Origin: Solimonas soli DSM 21787
GTDB lineage: Bacteria; Pseudomonadota; Gammaproteobacteria; Nevskiales; Nevskiaceae
Reading direction: 5' to 3'
Assembly: GCF_000474945.1 (NCBI RefSeq)
Contig: NZ_AXDW01000011.1
Location: forward strand, 62,001-126,000
DNA: 64,000 nucleotides
Shown: piece by piece, positions 34,376-44,118 of the stretch
Layout of the letters: each line of letters opens with the position of its first letter
How positions within the stretch are numbered: the stretch's first letter is position 1
Notes under the pieces: generated by a model
Database searches by the model: none
What the model saw: the letters and a program-made list of their open reading frames with translations, nothing else
What the model was told of the DNA's origin: nothing
Translations under genes and position numbers: made by a program

Positions 34376-35515
34376 TCACTCCTTGGTCACCTTGAATTCG
34401 ACGCGGCGGTTCTCGGCGCGGCCTTCCTTGGTCTTGTTCGAGGCGACCGGCTTGCTTTCGCCGTAGCCCTCCGAGCTGAGGCGCGAGGACTCGATGCCCT
34501 GCGAGACCAGGTAGTCCTTGGCTGCCGCGGCACGCTGCTTCGACAGCTTCAGGTTGTAGGCCTCGGAGCCGGTCGCGTCGGTGTGGCCCTCGATGATCAG
34601 GCCCATGCTCGGCTGGCCCCTGAGGCCCTGCACGATCTTGTCGAGCTCGGCCTTCGACGCCGCCGTCAGGCGCGCCGAATCGAACTCGAAGTTGATGTCG
34701 TGCAGCACGATCTTGGCTTCCTTGATCGCGCAGCCGCGCGCATCGACCTTCATGCCGACCGGCGTGTTCGGGCAGGCGTCGAGATTGTCGTAGACGCCGT
34801 CGCCGTCGGAATCCTTCGGCGGCGGAGGCGGCGGCAGCGGGCAACCGCGCGCATCGACCTGGGTGCCGGCCGGCGTGCCGGGGCACATGTCGAGATTGTC
34901 GGGCACGCCGTCGCCGTCGGTATCGGCCGGCGGCGGCGGCGGCGCGGCGACCGGCTTCTCGGTCTTCTTGCCGAGCACGAACTGCACGCCGGCGTTGATG
35001 CGGGTCTCGTTCAGATGGTCGTGGATCGCATCCGCGTCGTCATCGAACACCCAGTAGCGCTTGGCGTCGACGCGGATCGCCACGGTGCGCGCCTCGTTGA
35101 CGTTGATGAGGAAGCCGCCGCCGGCATTGGCGAAGCCGTAGGTGCCGTCGTTGGCGGCGCGGTCGACGTGCTGGCCACCGCCGCCGAGCAGCAGGAACGG
35201 CGAGAACCACGACGAGCGCTTCCACGGATAGATCGCGAAATCGAGGCCGAGATCCCAGCGCTTGTCGGCGCCGGAGGCGCCTTTGCGGTCGGCGCGCACG
35301 CCGGACAGGTTGATTTCCGGTGCGAAGTATTCGCCGGTCGGGAAACCGAACAGCAGGTTGCCGCCGAGGCCGTCGTCGTTGTTGCGCACGGCGTCCGGGA
35401 ACTCGTAGCTGCCCTGGATGCCCATGTACGGCGTGGTCGAATCGGCGTCGGCGTAGACCGTCTGCGCCGCGCCGGCGATGAGTGCCGCCGCCAGAACCTT
35501 GTGCTTCATTTTCAT
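34376..35515 (-). CDS. OmpA-family outer-membrane protein with TSP3-type calcium repeats
   Basis: A 379-residue protein: signal peptide (MKMKHKVLAAALIAGAAQTVYA), an N-terminal beta-barrel (about 25-200, GSYEFPDAVRNNDDGLGGNLLFG ... INAGVQFVLGKK), two thrombospondin type-3 repeats DTDGDGVPDNLDMCPGTP and DSDGDGVYDNLDACPNTP spaced by proline stretches, and a C-terminal OmpA peptidoglycan-binding domain (INFEFDSARLT; IIEGHTDATGSEAYNLKLSKQRA; GYGESKPVASN). It anchors the outer membrane to peptidoglycan as OprF does. ATG 35515 follows GAGGAAAG. The two near-identical repeats are followed by DARGC. Confidence 0.93.
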   Translation of the reverse strand: MKMKHKVLAAALIAGAAQTVYADADSTTPYMGIQGSYEFPDAVRNNDDGLGGNLLFGFPTGEYFAPEINLSGVRADRKGASGADKRWDLGLDFAIYPWKRSSWFSPFLLLGGGGQHVDRAANDGTYGFANAGGGFLINVNEARTVAIRVDAKRYWVFDDDADAIHDHLNETRINAGVQFVLGKKTEKPVAAPPPPPADTDGDGVPDNLDMCPGTPAGTQVDARGCPLPPPPPPKDSDGDGVYDNLDACPNTPVGMKVDARGCAIKEAKIVLHDINFEFDSARLTAASKAELDKIVQGLRGQPSMGLIIEGHTDATGSEAYNLKLSKQRAAAAKDYLVSQGIESSRLSSEGYGESKPVASNKTKEGRAENRRVEFKVTKE

Positions 35516-35796
35516 TGTTGCTTTCCTCAGGTCAGAAGAACGAAGAAAGCCACTCAACACCGCCATGTCCGTGAAAGCCGACGCGCGCGATGTTGCGTTG
35601 CTCCCTTAACGTCCGGCGCATCTTGGTTCGAAGCCATGAACCCAGCCTGAACTTTGCGCGCGCGTGACGGGTCTGCACATTGCGTGTGGCGCGCCCGCGC
35701 GCGCGTCGCGGCACGCGGGGAAAATCCCGTATCGACAGCCGCTTCGACGCCGTACCATGCGACGGGTCCGGAACCATCGACCGCAGGGAGACAGCA

Positions 35797-37965
35797 GTGA
35801 AGATCGGCATGCGCGTATGGAGCACGGCGGCGATTTGCGCATTCGCGAGCGTCGCGGCACATGCCGACGCCCTGCGCTATCCGCCGGCACCGCGCGGCGA
35901 CGTGGTCGACGATTATTTCGGCACCAAGGTCGCCGATCCGTACCGCTGGCTGGAGGACGTCGACTCGCCGGCGACGCGCAGCTGGGTCGCCGCCGAGAAT
36001 GCGCTGAGCCTGCCGTATCTCGCCGCCCTGCCGCGGCGCGACGCCTTGCGCGAGCGCATCGCCGCCTTGTGGAACTACGAGCGCTACGATCTGCCGCAGA
36101 AGAAGGCCGGCAAGCTGTTCTACGGCCGCAACGACGGCCTGCAGAACCAGTCGGTGCTGTACGTCGACGAGGGCGACGGCAAGCCGCGCCTGCTGCTCGA
36201 TCCGAACAAGCTTTCCGCCGACGGTACCGTGGCGCTGACCCAGTACGAGCCCTCGCCCGACGGTCGCTTCCTCGCCTACGCGACCGCCGCGGCCGGCTCC
36301 GACTGGAACGAATTCCGCGTGCGCGAGGTGGCGAGCGCGCAGGACACGGGCGATGTGCTGACGCGCATCAAGTTCTCCGGCATCGCCTGGACGAACGACA
36401 ACGCCGGCTTCTTCTACGCGCGCTATCCGGCGCCGCCGGCCGGCGCCAAGCCGGGCACCTTCGACGAGCTCGCCGACCAGAGACTCTATTACCACCGCCT
36501 CGGCACGCCGCAGGCCGACGATGCGCTGATCGCCGACAACGCGGCGCAGCCGCAGTGGGGCTGGGGCGCGCAGGTCACCGACGACGGCCGCTGGCTGGTG
36601 GTTTCCATCTCGCAGGGCTCGGGCAACGAGAACGCGGTCTGGGTCAAGGATCTCGGCAAGGGTGCGGCGCCGAAGTTCGACGCGCCCTTCGTCAAGCTGG
36701 TCGACAACTTCGAGGCCGAATACAGCCTGCTCGGCAACCGCGGCGGCACGCTGTATTTCCGCACCAGCAGCGGCGCGGCGCGTGGCCGCGTCGTCGCCAT
36801 CGATGTCGCGCGGCCGGCGCCGGCGGATTGGAAGACGATCGTTCCCGAAAGTGCCGATACGCTGCAGGCGGCGCTGTTCGCCGGCGACGGCATCGTCGCC
36901 CTGGCCATGCACGACGCGACCTCGCGCCTGCTGCGCTACGCGATCGACGGCAAGGCCGAGGGCGAGATCGCGCTGCCCGGCCTCGGCAGCGTGCCCGACC
37001 TCGCGCTCGGCGGCATCCAGCTGTCCGGCAAGGCCGGCGATCCCTTGCTGTTCTACGCCTACACCTCGTTCAACCAGCCGCAGACCAATTACGTCTACGA
37101 CCTCGCCAAGAATGAGGGCCGGGTCTTCCAGGCGATCAAGCTGAACTTCAACCCGGCCGATTACGTCACCGAGCAGGTCTTCTACAAGTCGAAGGACGGC
37201 ACGCGCATTCCGCTGTTCATCAGCTACAAGAAGGGCATCAAGCGCGACGGCCGCAATCCGACGCTGCTGTTCGGCTACGGCGGTTTCGAGATTTCCAAGA
37301 CGCCGGAATTCTCGGTGCCGAATCTCGTCTTCATGGAGCGCGGCGGCGTCTACGCGCTCGCCAACCTGCGCGGCGGCGGCGAGTACGGCAAGGCCTGGCA
37401 CGAGGCCGGCATCCTCGAGCGCAAGCAGAACGTGTTCGACGACTTCGCGGCGGCGGCGCAATACCTGATCGCCCAGCAGTGGACGAGTCCGGCGCATCTG
37501 GCGATCGGCGGCCGTTCCAACGGCGGTCTGCTGGTCGGCGCCACCGTCAACCAGCATCCGGAACTGTTCGCCGCGGCGTTCCCGACCGTCGGCGTGATGG
37601 ACATGCTGCGCTATCACAAGTTCACGATCGGCTGGGCCTGGGCCGGCGACTACGGCACGTCCGACACGCCGGCCGGCTTCCGCACGCTCTACGCCTATTC
37701 GCCGTATCACAATGTGAAGAGCGGCGTGAAGTATCCGGCGGTGCTGATCACGACCGGCGATCACGACGATCGCGTCGTGCCCGGCCACTCCTTCAAGTAC
37801 GCCGCGGCGCTGCAGGCGGCGACCGCGAAGGACGGCGTCGCCGACGGCAAGCCGGTGCTGATCCGCATCGACAGCAATGCCGGCCACGGCGCCGGCAAGC
37901 CGGTCGCCAAGCTGATCGAGGAAGAAACCGACAAGCTGGCCTTCCTGCTGCAGTTCACGCAATAG
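35797..37965 (+). CDS. Exported prolyl oligopeptidase (S9A)
   Basis: A 722-residue serine peptidase cutting short peptides after proline. Signal peptide MKIGMRVWSTAAICAFASVAAHA directs it to the periplasm. The propeller domain starts with DDYFGTKVADPYRWLEDVDSPATRSWV; the hydrolase has the nucleophile GGRSNGGLLVGA (Ser near 573), Asp in TTGDHDDRVVP (near 656) and His in NAGHGAG (near 696). GTG 35797 follows GGGAG by six bases; ATG 35809 would shorten the signal peptide. Its 3' end overlaps the converging GFA gene by 11 bp. Confidence 0.93.
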   Translation: MKIGMRVWSTAAICAFASVAAHADALRYPPAPRGDVVDDYFGTKVADPYRWLEDVDSPATRSWVAAENALSLPYLAALPRRDALRERIAALWNYERYDLPQKKAGKLFYGRNDGLQNQSVLYVDEGDGKPRLLLDPNKLSADGTVALTQYEPSPDGRFLAYATAAAGSDWNEFRVREVASAQDTGDVLTRIKFSGIAWTNDNAGFFYARYPAPPAGAKPGTFDELADQRLYYHRLGTPQADDALIADNAAQPQWGWGAQVTDDGRWLVVSISQGSGNENAVWVKDLGKGAAPKFDAPFVKLVDNFEAEYSLLGNRGGTLYFRTSSGAARGRVVAIDVARPAPADWKTIVPESADTLQAALFAGDGIVALAMHDATSRLLRYAIDGKAEGEIALPGLGSVPDLALGGIQLSGKAGDPLLFYAYTSFNQPQTNYVYDLAKNEGRVFQAIKLNFNPADYVTEQVFYKSKDGTRIPLFISYKKGIKRDGRNPTLLFGYGGFEISKTPEFSVPNLVFMERGGVYALANLRGGGEYGKAWHEAGILERKQNVFDDFAAAAQYLIAQQWTSPAHLAIGGRSNGGLLVGATVNQHPELFAAAFPTVGVMDMLRYHKFTIGWAWAGDYGTSDTPAGFRTLYAYSPYHNVKSGVKYPAVLITTGDHDDRVVPGHSFKYAAALQAATAKDGVADGKPVLIRIDSNAGHGAGKPVAKLIEEETDKLAFLLQFTQ

Positions 37966-38497
37966 GCGCGTTCAGGCGCGCGCGGCGCGCGGCCGACGTG
38001 CGCTGGCGCCGGCCGCCGACGAGACCGTGCCGGCGATGCCAGTCGGCGAGCGACTCCGCGGGCCAGGTCCGGCAGCGCAGGTGGCGCGCGTCGTCGGCGA
38101 TCTCGACCCAGTTCGCCGCATAGGCGAGCGCCGCCTCGACAATCTGCGGCGGACGCGGCAGCGGCGTGTCGATCGCCGAGGCGTGCGGATGCACGAGCTC
38201 CGGCCAGCGCGGGTCCCAGAGCCACAGCGCGCTGCCGCATTCGCCGCAGAAATGGCGTTCGGCCGGCGAACGCCGCGTGCGGCGGCCGGCTTCGCGCAGC
38301 CTGGCGTGGTAGACGCGCAGGTGCCGGCGGCCGCGGACTTTCAGGGTGCGCGCATCGGCGCCGAGATTGATCGCGTAACCGCCGCCGCCGGCGGTCTTGC
38401 GGCAGATCGAGCAGTGGCAATGCAGATAGGGAACCGGGCTTTGCGCCTCGACGGCGAAGCGCACGGCGCCACAGTGGCAGGAGCCTTGCAGTTTCAT
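37955..38497 (-). CDS. GFA-family zinc protein (glutathione-dependent formaldehyde-activating fold)
   Basis: A 180-residue CENP-V/GFA-domain protein. The zinc ligands are complete: GSCHCG (Cys7, Cys9), HCHCSIC (Cys27, 29, 32) and HFCGECG around residue 90. Family members may capture formaldehyde-glutathione adducts, but most are of unknown function. The C-terminal RRQRTSAARRARLNAPIA is a basic tail. Divergent from the TetR gene at 38609, with a palindromic operator between them. A fragment of what looks like another GFA gene lies at the right end of the window. Confidence 0.88.
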   Translation of the reverse strand: MKLQGSCHCGAVRFAVEAQSPVPYLHCHCSICRKTAGGGGYAINLGADARTLKVRGRRHLRVYHARLREAGRRTRRSPAERHFCGECGSALWLWDPRWPELVHPHASAIDTPLPRPPQIVEAALAYAANWVEIADDARHLRCRTWPAESLADWHRRHGLVGGRRQRTSAARRARLNAPIA

Positions 38498-38553
38498 GCG
38501 ATGGATCTCCGGGTGCAGGCGGGCGTTCAGCTTAGAACGCGGCAGCGGCTTGC

Positions 38554-38573
38554 TCCATACGCATCCGTATGGA
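38554..38573. promoter_or_regulatory. Palindromic operator between the GFA and TetR genes
   Basis: TCCATACG-CATC-CGTATGGA is a perfect 8-bp inverted repeat with a 4-bp centre, 36 bp before the TetR start. Size and position fit a TetR-family dimer site controlling both divergent genes. Confidence 0.6.
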
Positions 38574-38608
38574 TAGACTGCACCGACCACTTTCCTTTCC
38601 TGCCCCGC

Positions 38609-39229
38609 ATGCCGCCCTCCGCTTCCGCCGAGAAACAAAGCCTGACCGCCGATGCCTGGGCCGAGGCGGCGCTCGACGTGATCGCCACCAGCGGCCTCGA
38701 CGCGGTCGGCGTCGAACCGCTGGCGCGGCGGCTCGGCGTCACCAAGGGCTCGTTCTACTGGCACTTCGAGAATCGCGACGCGCTGCTGCGCGCCGCGCTC
38801 GAACGCTGGGAGAAGGCGGAGACCGACGACATCGTCGCGCGCATCGGCCCCGAGCCCGATCCGTACCAGCGCATCGTCAAGCTGTTCAAGGCGGCCAACG
38901 CAAGCTACCGTGCCGGCCGCCTGTATCTGGCGATCGCCGCCGCCGAGGACAAGCCGATGGTGCAGAGCTTCGTGCGCCGCGTGTCGGAGCGGCGCATGCA
39001 GTATCTGTTCGACTGCTACCGCGCGCTCGGCTTTTCCGAAACCGCGGCGGCGCACTGGGCGCGCTTCGCGTATGCAACGTTCATGGGTAATCTGCAGATC
39101 GGGCGCGATACGCCCGAGCTGATGCCGTCGGGCGCCGAGTTCAGCGAATACGTCAAGCTGATGATCAAGGTCCTGATCCCGCGCGAAGCGCCGACGGAAG
39201 ATGGCGAGGGCAGCCCGCCAGCGCCGTAA
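38609..39229 (+). CDS. TetR-family transcriptional regulator
   Basis: A 206-residue repressor. The TetR helix-turn-helix spans about residues 10-58 (AWAEAALDVIATSGLDAVGVEPLARRLGVTKGSFYWHFENRDALL). The effector domain (AANASYRAGRLYLAIAAAEDKP ... TAAAHWARFAYATFMGNLQ) is of a common unassigned type. The acyl-CoA dehydrogenase gene begins 17 bp downstream, so an acyl-CoA-responsive control of fatty-acid degradation is plausible. It probably also binds the palindrome at 38554. Confidence 0.88.
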   Translation: MPPSASAEKQSLTADAWAEAALDVIATSGLDAVGVEPLARRLGVTKGSFYWHFENRDALLRAALERWEKAETDDIVARIGPEPDPYQRIVKLFKAANASYRAGRLYLAIAAAEDKPMVQSFVRRVSERRMQYLFDCYRALGFSETAAAHWARFAYATFMGNLQIGRDTPELMPSGAEFSEYVKLMIKVLIPREAPTEDGEGSPPAP

Positions 39230-39246
39230 GCACCTAGGAGAGGTAT

Positions 39247-41721
39247 ATGACGACGCTCATCATCGTGCTGGCCCTGCTCACCGCCTGGATTCTCGCCTTC
39301 GTCGGCGCGCCGCTGCTGCTGTGGACGATCGGCGCGGCGGTGCTGATTGCCGCGCTCGGCCTGGCCGGCAGCATCGGCGCGACCGCCGTGCTGATGACCG
39401 GCATCGTCTTCGTCGTTGCCGCGCTGCTGCTCAACGTGCTGCCGCTGCGCCGCGCCGTGCTCAGCGGCTGGATCTTCGCGATCTTCAAGAAGGTGCAGCC
39501 GGAGATGTCGTCGACCGAGCGCGAGGTTCTCGAATCCGGCGACGTCTGGTGGGAGGCCGAGATGTTCCGCGGCCGGCCCGACTGGCAGAAGCTGCTCAGC
39601 TTCCAGTACACGCGCTTGACCGCCGAGGAACAGTCCTTCCTCGACAACGAGTGCGAGGCGCTGTGCAAGCTGTGCGACGACTGGAAGATCGAGTACGAAG
39701 CCAAGGATCTGCCGAAGGCGGCCTGGGACTACATCCGCGAGAAGAAGTTTTTCTCGATGCTGATCAAGAAGGAATACGGCGGCCTCGGCTTCTCGGCGAA
39801 CGCGCAGTCGGCGGTCGTCACCAAGCTCGCGACGAAGTCGATCACGCTCGCGGTGACGGTCATGGTGCCGAACTCGCTCGGCCCCGGCGAACTGCTGATG
39901 CACTACGGCACCGACGAACAGAAGAAGAAGTGGCTGCCGGGCCTCGTCAACGGCAGCGAGATTCCCTGCTTCGGCCTCACCGGGCCCGAAGTCGGCTCGG
40001 ATGCGACGGCGATGCCGGACGTCGGCTACGTCGGCTACGGCGAATACGAAGGCCAGCGCACGCTCGGCATCCGCCTGACGTTCTCGAAGCGCTACATCAC
40101 GCTGGCGCCGGTGGCGACGGTCATCGGCCTCGCCTTCAAGCTGCGCGATCCGGACGGCCTGCTCGGCGACAAGAACAAGATTGACTACGGCATCACCTGC
40201 GCGCTGGTGCCGGCCTCGCATCCGGACGTGCACATCGGCCGTCGCCACTATCCGGGCGCGGCGTTCATGAACGGCACCATCGTCGGCCGCGACGTGTTCG
40301 TGCCGCTCGACGCGATCATCGGCGGGCCGCGGATGGCCGGCAAGGGCTGGCGCATGCTCAGCGAGTGCCTGTCCTCGGGCCGCGGCATTTCGCTGCCGGC
40401 GCTGTCCGCCGCGGCGGGGCAGATCGGCTATCGCATGACCGGCGTGTACGGCCGCTTCCGTCGCCAGTTCAAGGTCGCGGTCGGCAAGTTCGAAGGCGTG
40501 CAGGAAGCGACCGGGCGCATCGCCGGCTTCGCCTACACGCTGGAGGCGATGCGCGTGCTGACCGCCTCGGCGGTCGATCACTGTGCGCCGAGCGTGGCGA
40601 CGGCGATGGCCAAGTACCACATGACCGAGCTGATGCGGAAGATCATCAACGACGGCATGGACGTGCTCGGCGGCAAGGGCATCCAGCAGGGCCCGCGCAA
40701 CTTCATGGCGACCGGCTACAAGGCGACGCCGGTGGCGATCACCGTCGAAGGCGCCAACATCCTGACGCGCAATCTGATGATCTACGGCCAGGGCGCGATC
40801 CGCTGCCATCAGTACGTGTTTCCGGAAATGGAAGCGGCGCGCAGCAATGACCTGGTGAAGTTCGACAAGCTGCTGTTCGGCCACATCGGCTTCGCCATCA
40901 ACCGCGCGGTGCGCGCCTTCACGCTGGCGCTGTCCGGTTCGCGCCTGACCGGCGCGCCGGTCGACGGCGAGTTTGCGCCGTATTTCCGCAAGCTCGAACG
41001 CATGTCGGCGGCGCTGGCCTTCACCTCCGACCTCACCATGGGCACGGTCGGCGGCAAGCTGAAGTTCATGGAGCGCCTGTCGGCGCGCCTCGGCGACGTG
41101 CTGTCGCAGCTCTACATCGCGTCCTGCGTGCTGAAGTTCTATCTCGAAGGCAGCAAGAGCGACGCCGAAGGCGCGCACGCGCGCTGGGCGCTCGACCACT
41201 GCCTGTACGAGATCGGCCACGCCTTCGAAGGCTTCATCCGCAACTTCCCCGTCGCCTGGGGTCGCTGGCTGCTGCGCCTCGTGGTGTTCCCGCTCGGCAA
41301 TCATTTCCAGCCGGTCTCGGACCGCGTCAACGCGCGCGTCGCCGACCTGATCCTCGAGCCGAGCGACGTGCGCGAGCGCCTGTCCTGGCTGGTGTTCAAG
41401 AACGGCGGCGAGCACGATCCGATCGGCCGCATGGAGCACGCCTGGAAGGTCGGCCTCAAGTGCGAGGCGGCGTACCTGAAGTACTTCAAGCTCGCCAACA
41501 AGGGCGAGATCCAGGGCGACACCGTCGCCGAGCGCCTCGATGACGCGCTCAGGCGGCAGCTGCTGAGCGCCGACGAGGTCGCGCTCGCCCGGCAGTACGA
41601 CGCGGTGCGCTACGACGTCATCCTCACCGACGACTTCAGCAAGGAATATCTCGCCGGGCAGTTCGCCGCCGAGGCGGCATCGGCGATCGAGCAGTCGGGG
41701 CTGCTCGCACGCGTCGCCTGA
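39247..41721 (+). CDS. fadE: Acyl-CoA dehydrogenase FadE
   Basis: The first beta-oxidation enzyme in gammaproteobacteria, 824 residues, larger than the common 380-residue acyl-CoA dehydrogenases. Two to three N-terminal membrane helices (IIVLALLTAWILAFVGAPLLL; ALGLAGSIGATAVLM) anchor it. FAD/acyl-CoA domain: EYGGLGFSANAQSAVVTKLA, CFGLTGPEVGSDATAMPD, GRGISLPALSAAAGQ and HMTELMRKIINDGMDVLGGKGI with ITVEGANILTRNLMIYGQG carrying the catalytic Glu; the C-terminal DUF1974 region follows. A good AGGAGAGG ribosome site precedes ATG 39247. Confidence 0.95.
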   Translation: MTTLIIVLALLTAWILAFVGAPLLLWTIGAAVLIAALGLAGSIGATAVLMTGIVFVVAALLLNVLPLRRAVLSGWIFAIFKKVQPEMSSTEREVLESGDVWWEAEMFRGRPDWQKLLSFQYTRLTAEEQSFLDNECEALCKLCDDWKIEYEAKDLPKAAWDYIREKKFFSMLIKKEYGGLGFSANAQSAVVTKLATKSITLAVTVMVPNSLGPGELLMHYGTDEQKKKWLPGLVNGSEIPCFGLTGPEVGSDATAMPDVGYVGYGEYEGQRTLGIRLTFSKRYITLAPVATVIGLAFKLRDPDGLLGDKNKIDYGITCALVPASHPDVHIGRRHYPGAAFMNGTIVGRDVFVPLDAIIGGPRMAGKGWRMLSECLSSGRGISLPALSAAAGQIGYRMTGVYGRFRRQFKVAVGKFEGVQEATGRIAGFAYTLEAMRVLTASAVDHCAPSVATAMAKYHMTELMRKIINDGMDVLGGKGIQQGPRNFMATGYKATPVAITVEGANILTRNLMIYGQGAIRCHQYVFPEMEAARSNDLVKFDKLLFGHIGFAINRAVRAFTLALSGSRLTGAPVDGEFAPYFRKLERMSAALAFTSDLTMGTVGGKLKFMERLSARLGDVLSQLYIASCVLKFYLEGSKSDAEGAHARWALDHCLYEIGHAFEGFIRNFPVAWGRWLLRLVVFPLGNHFQPVSDRVNARVADLILEPSDVRERLSWLVFKNGGEHDPIGRMEHAWKVGLKCEAAYLKYFKLANKGEIQGDTVAERLDDALRRQLLSADEVALARQYDAVRYDVILTDDFSKEYLAGQFAAEAASAIEQSGLLARVA

Positions 41722-41742
41722 GCGGCGCCGCGCCCGCGCCGA

Positions 41743-41766
41743 TGACGGCACGCATTGTTGCCGTCA
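41743..41766. terminator. Hairpin after fadE
   Basis: TGACGGCA-cgcattgt-TGCCGTCA, an 8-bp perfect stem 22 bp after the fadE stop. No T-run follows, so it is a weak candidate terminator or 3' stabiliser. Confidence 0.35.
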
Positions 41767-41815
41767 CCGGCCTCGTTGAAGATACGCGGCATTCTTCGAA
41801 TCACCTGGGGGCACC

Positions 41816-43333
41816 ATGAGCGCAGCGATCCTGATCGGCAAGGGCGAGGACACGCCGCAGCGCCTGCTCGCGCAGTACGCGAACCGGCACGGCCTCGTCG
41901 CCGGCGCGACCGGCACCGGCAAGACGGTCACCCTGCAACTGCTCGCCGAAGGCTTCTCGCAGCTCGGCGTGCCGGTGTTCGCGGCCGACGTGAAGGGCGA
42001 TCTGTCGGGCATCGCCGCCGCCGGCGAGGCCAAGCCCAAGCTCGCCGAGCGGGCCGCCGCGGTCGGCGTCGAGGCCTGGGCGCCCGCCGCCTGTCCGGTG
42101 GTGTTCTGGGATGTGTTCGGCAGCAGCGGCCATCCGGTGCGTGCCACGGTGTCCGACATGGGGCCGGTGCTGCTCGGCCGCCTGCTCGATCTGTCCGACG
42201 TGCAGGAAGCGGTGCTGGCGCTGGTCTTCAAGTACGCCGACGACCAGGGCCTGCTGCTGCTCGACTTCAAGGACCTGCGCGCGCTGCTGCAATACGCCGG
42301 CGCGAACGCCAAGTCGCTCGGCGCCGACTACGGCCTAGTCAGCGCCAGCTCGGTGGGCGCGATCCAGCGCGCGCTGCTGCAGCTCGAAGCCGACGGCGCC
42401 GACCATTTCTTCGGCGAGCCGGCGCTCGATCTCAATGACTTCATGCGCTGTGACCTGAGCGGCCGCGGCATCGTCAACGTGCTCGCCGCCGAGGTGCTGT
42501 ACCAGAAGCCGCGCCTGTACGCGACTTTCCTGCTGTGGCTGCTGTCGGAGTTGTTCGAGCGCCTGCCGGAGGCCGGCGACGCCGACAAACCCAAGCTGGT
42601 GTTCTTCTTCGACGAGGCGCATCTGCTGTTCAAGGACGCGCCGAAGGCGCTGGTCGACAAGGTCGAGCAGGTCGTGCGCCTGATCCGCTCCAAGGGCGTC
42701 GGCGTCTACTTCGTCACGCAGAACCCGCTCGACCTGCCGGACGCGGTGCTCGGCCAGCTCGGCAATCGCATCCAGCACGCGCTGCGCGCCTTCACGCCGC
42801 GCGACCAGAAAGCCGTCAAGGCCGCCGCCGAGACCTTCCGCGCCAATCCGAAGCTCAAGGTCGCCGAGGTGATCCAGGCGCTCGGCGTCGGCGAGGCGCT
42901 GGTGTCGACGCTCGACGACAAGGGCGTGCCGACGGTCGTCGAGAAGACGCTGATCGCGCCGCCGCGCTCGCGCATCGGCCCGCTGACGGCGGACGAGCGC
43001 AAGACCATCGTCTCGCGCAGCCCGCTCGCCGGTCGCTACGAACAGATGGTCGATCGCGAGTCGGCGTACGAGAAGCTGACGGCGCGCACCGCGGCGACCG
43101 CGCCGGCCGCCGCGCCGCCACCGTCTTCGAACGACACCGGCTGGTGGGACCGCGGCAAGGCGCCGCCGCCGACCAGCCCCGCGCCGAAACCGCCGAAGAC
43201 GCCGGCGCGGCGCGGCGACACGGTGATGGAGGCCGCGGTCAAGAGCGCCACGCGCAGCATCGCCTCGACGGTCGGCCGCGAAGTCGGCCGCCAGCTGCTG
43301 CGCGGCATCCTCGGTTCGTTGAGCAAGCGCTGA
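41816..43333 (+). CDS. HerA/YjgR-family ATPase (DUF853)
   Basis: A 505-residue P-loop ATPase of the HerA-FtsK superfamily, like E. coli YjgR. Walker A is GATGTGKT (30-37), Walker [13 protein letters not shown] near residue 265, and the arginine-finger/sensor stretch [33 protein letters not shown]. The DUF853 tail contains a proline-rich linker ([21 protein letters not shown]) and ends in [20 protein letters not shown]. Possible DNA-translocation role; experimental data for this family are scarce. Confidence 0.9.
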   Translation: MSAAILIGKGEDTPQRLLAQYANRHGLVAGATGTGKTVTLQLLAEGFSQLGVPVFAADVKGDLSGIAAAGEAKPKLAERAAAVGVEAWAPAACPVVFWDVFGSSGHPVRATVSDMGPVLLGRLLDLSDVQEAVLALVFKYADDQGLLLLDFKDLRALLQYAGANAKSLGADYGLVSASSVGAIQRALLQLEADGADHFFGEPALDLNDFMRCDLSGRGIVNVLAAEVLYQKPRLYATFLLWLLSELFERLPEAGDADKPKLVFFFDEAHLLFKDAPKALVDKVEQVVRLIRSKGVGVYFVTQNPLDLPDAVLGQLGNRIQHALRAFTPRDQKAVKAAAETFRANPKLKVAEVIQALGVGEALVSTLDDKGVPTVVEKTLIAPPRSRIGPLTADERKTIVSRSPLAGRYEQMVDRESAYEKLTARTAATAPAAAPPPSSNDTGWWDRGKAPPPTSPAPKPPKTPARRGDTVMEAAVKSATRSIASTVGREVGRQLLRGILGSLSKR

Positions 43334-43464
43334 GGCGCGTGCGGGCTGCGGGGAGCGGCGCCCGGTATACTGCGCAGCCCTCCCGGATGCCGATCGACGC
43401 GCCGCATGCGCCTTCGCCTGCCCTACGTCCTGCCGCGCAAAGGCCGCGCCCGCGGAGCCGCGCG

Positions 43465-44118
43465 ATGAGCACGCACCCGCTGGCCGCGCATCTCGACAAC
43501 GGCCTCGCCGCGCTGCGGCTCGATCCGCCGCCCGCGGCGCGCGCGCAGCTGCTGCGCTACCTCGACGAGATGGCGCGCTGGAACACGGCGTACAACCTGA
43601 CCGCGATCCGCACGCCGAGCGAGATGGTCACCAAGCATCTGCTCGACTCGCTGGCCTTGCTGCCGACGCTGACCGCCGTGCCGGGCTTTCCCGATGCGCG
43701 CCTGCTCGACGTCGGCGCCGGCGCCGGCCTGCCGGGCATCGTGCTGGCGATCGCCGAGCCGCGTCTGCGCGTCACCGTGCTCGACAGCAACGGCAAGAAG
43801 GCGCGCTTCATGCGACACGTGGTGCGCACGCTGCATCTGGCGAACGTCGAGGTCGCCGAGAGCCGCGTCGAGGACTGGCGGCCGGACGCGCCCTACGCCG
43901 GCATCGTCAGCCGCGCCTTCGCCGCGCTGGCCGATTTCGTCGCCGCGACGGCGCCCCTGCTGGCCGCGGGTGGTGTTTGGATCGCCATGAAGGGCAAACT
44001 AGACGCCGCCGAACTGGCGGCCGTGCCGGTCACCGTCGACATCCGGGAGAAACAGCGTCTGCGCGTGCCCGGCCTGGCGGAGGAACGCCACGCCGTCATC
44101 GCCAGCTTGAAGTCATGA
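43465..44118 (+). CDS. rsmG: 16S rRNA m7G527 methyltransferase RsmG (GidB)
   Basis: A 217-residue SAM-dependent methyltransferase acting on G527 of 16S rRNA; loss in other bacteria gives low-level streptomycin resistance. Features: YLDEMARWNTAYNLTAIRTPSEMVTKHLLDSL, the SAM motif LLDVGAGAGLPGIVLAI, LDSNGKKARFMRHVV and ISRAFA-like IVSRAFAALADF. ATG 43465. The stop overlaps parA by four bases, as is common near oriC. A TATACT at 43366 may be its -10 box. mnmG, the usual upstream neighbour, is absent here. Confidence 0.95.
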   Translation: MSTHPLAAHLDNGLAALRLDPPPAARAQLLRYLDEMARWNTAYNLTAIRTPSEMVTKHLLDSLALLPTLTAVPGFPDARLLDVGAGAGLPGIVLAIAEPRLRVTVLDSNGKKARFMRHVVRTLHLANVEVAESRVEDWRPDAPYAGIVSRAFAALADFVAATAPLLAAGGVWIAMKGKLDAAELAAVPVTVDIREKQRLRVPGLAEERHAVIASLKS

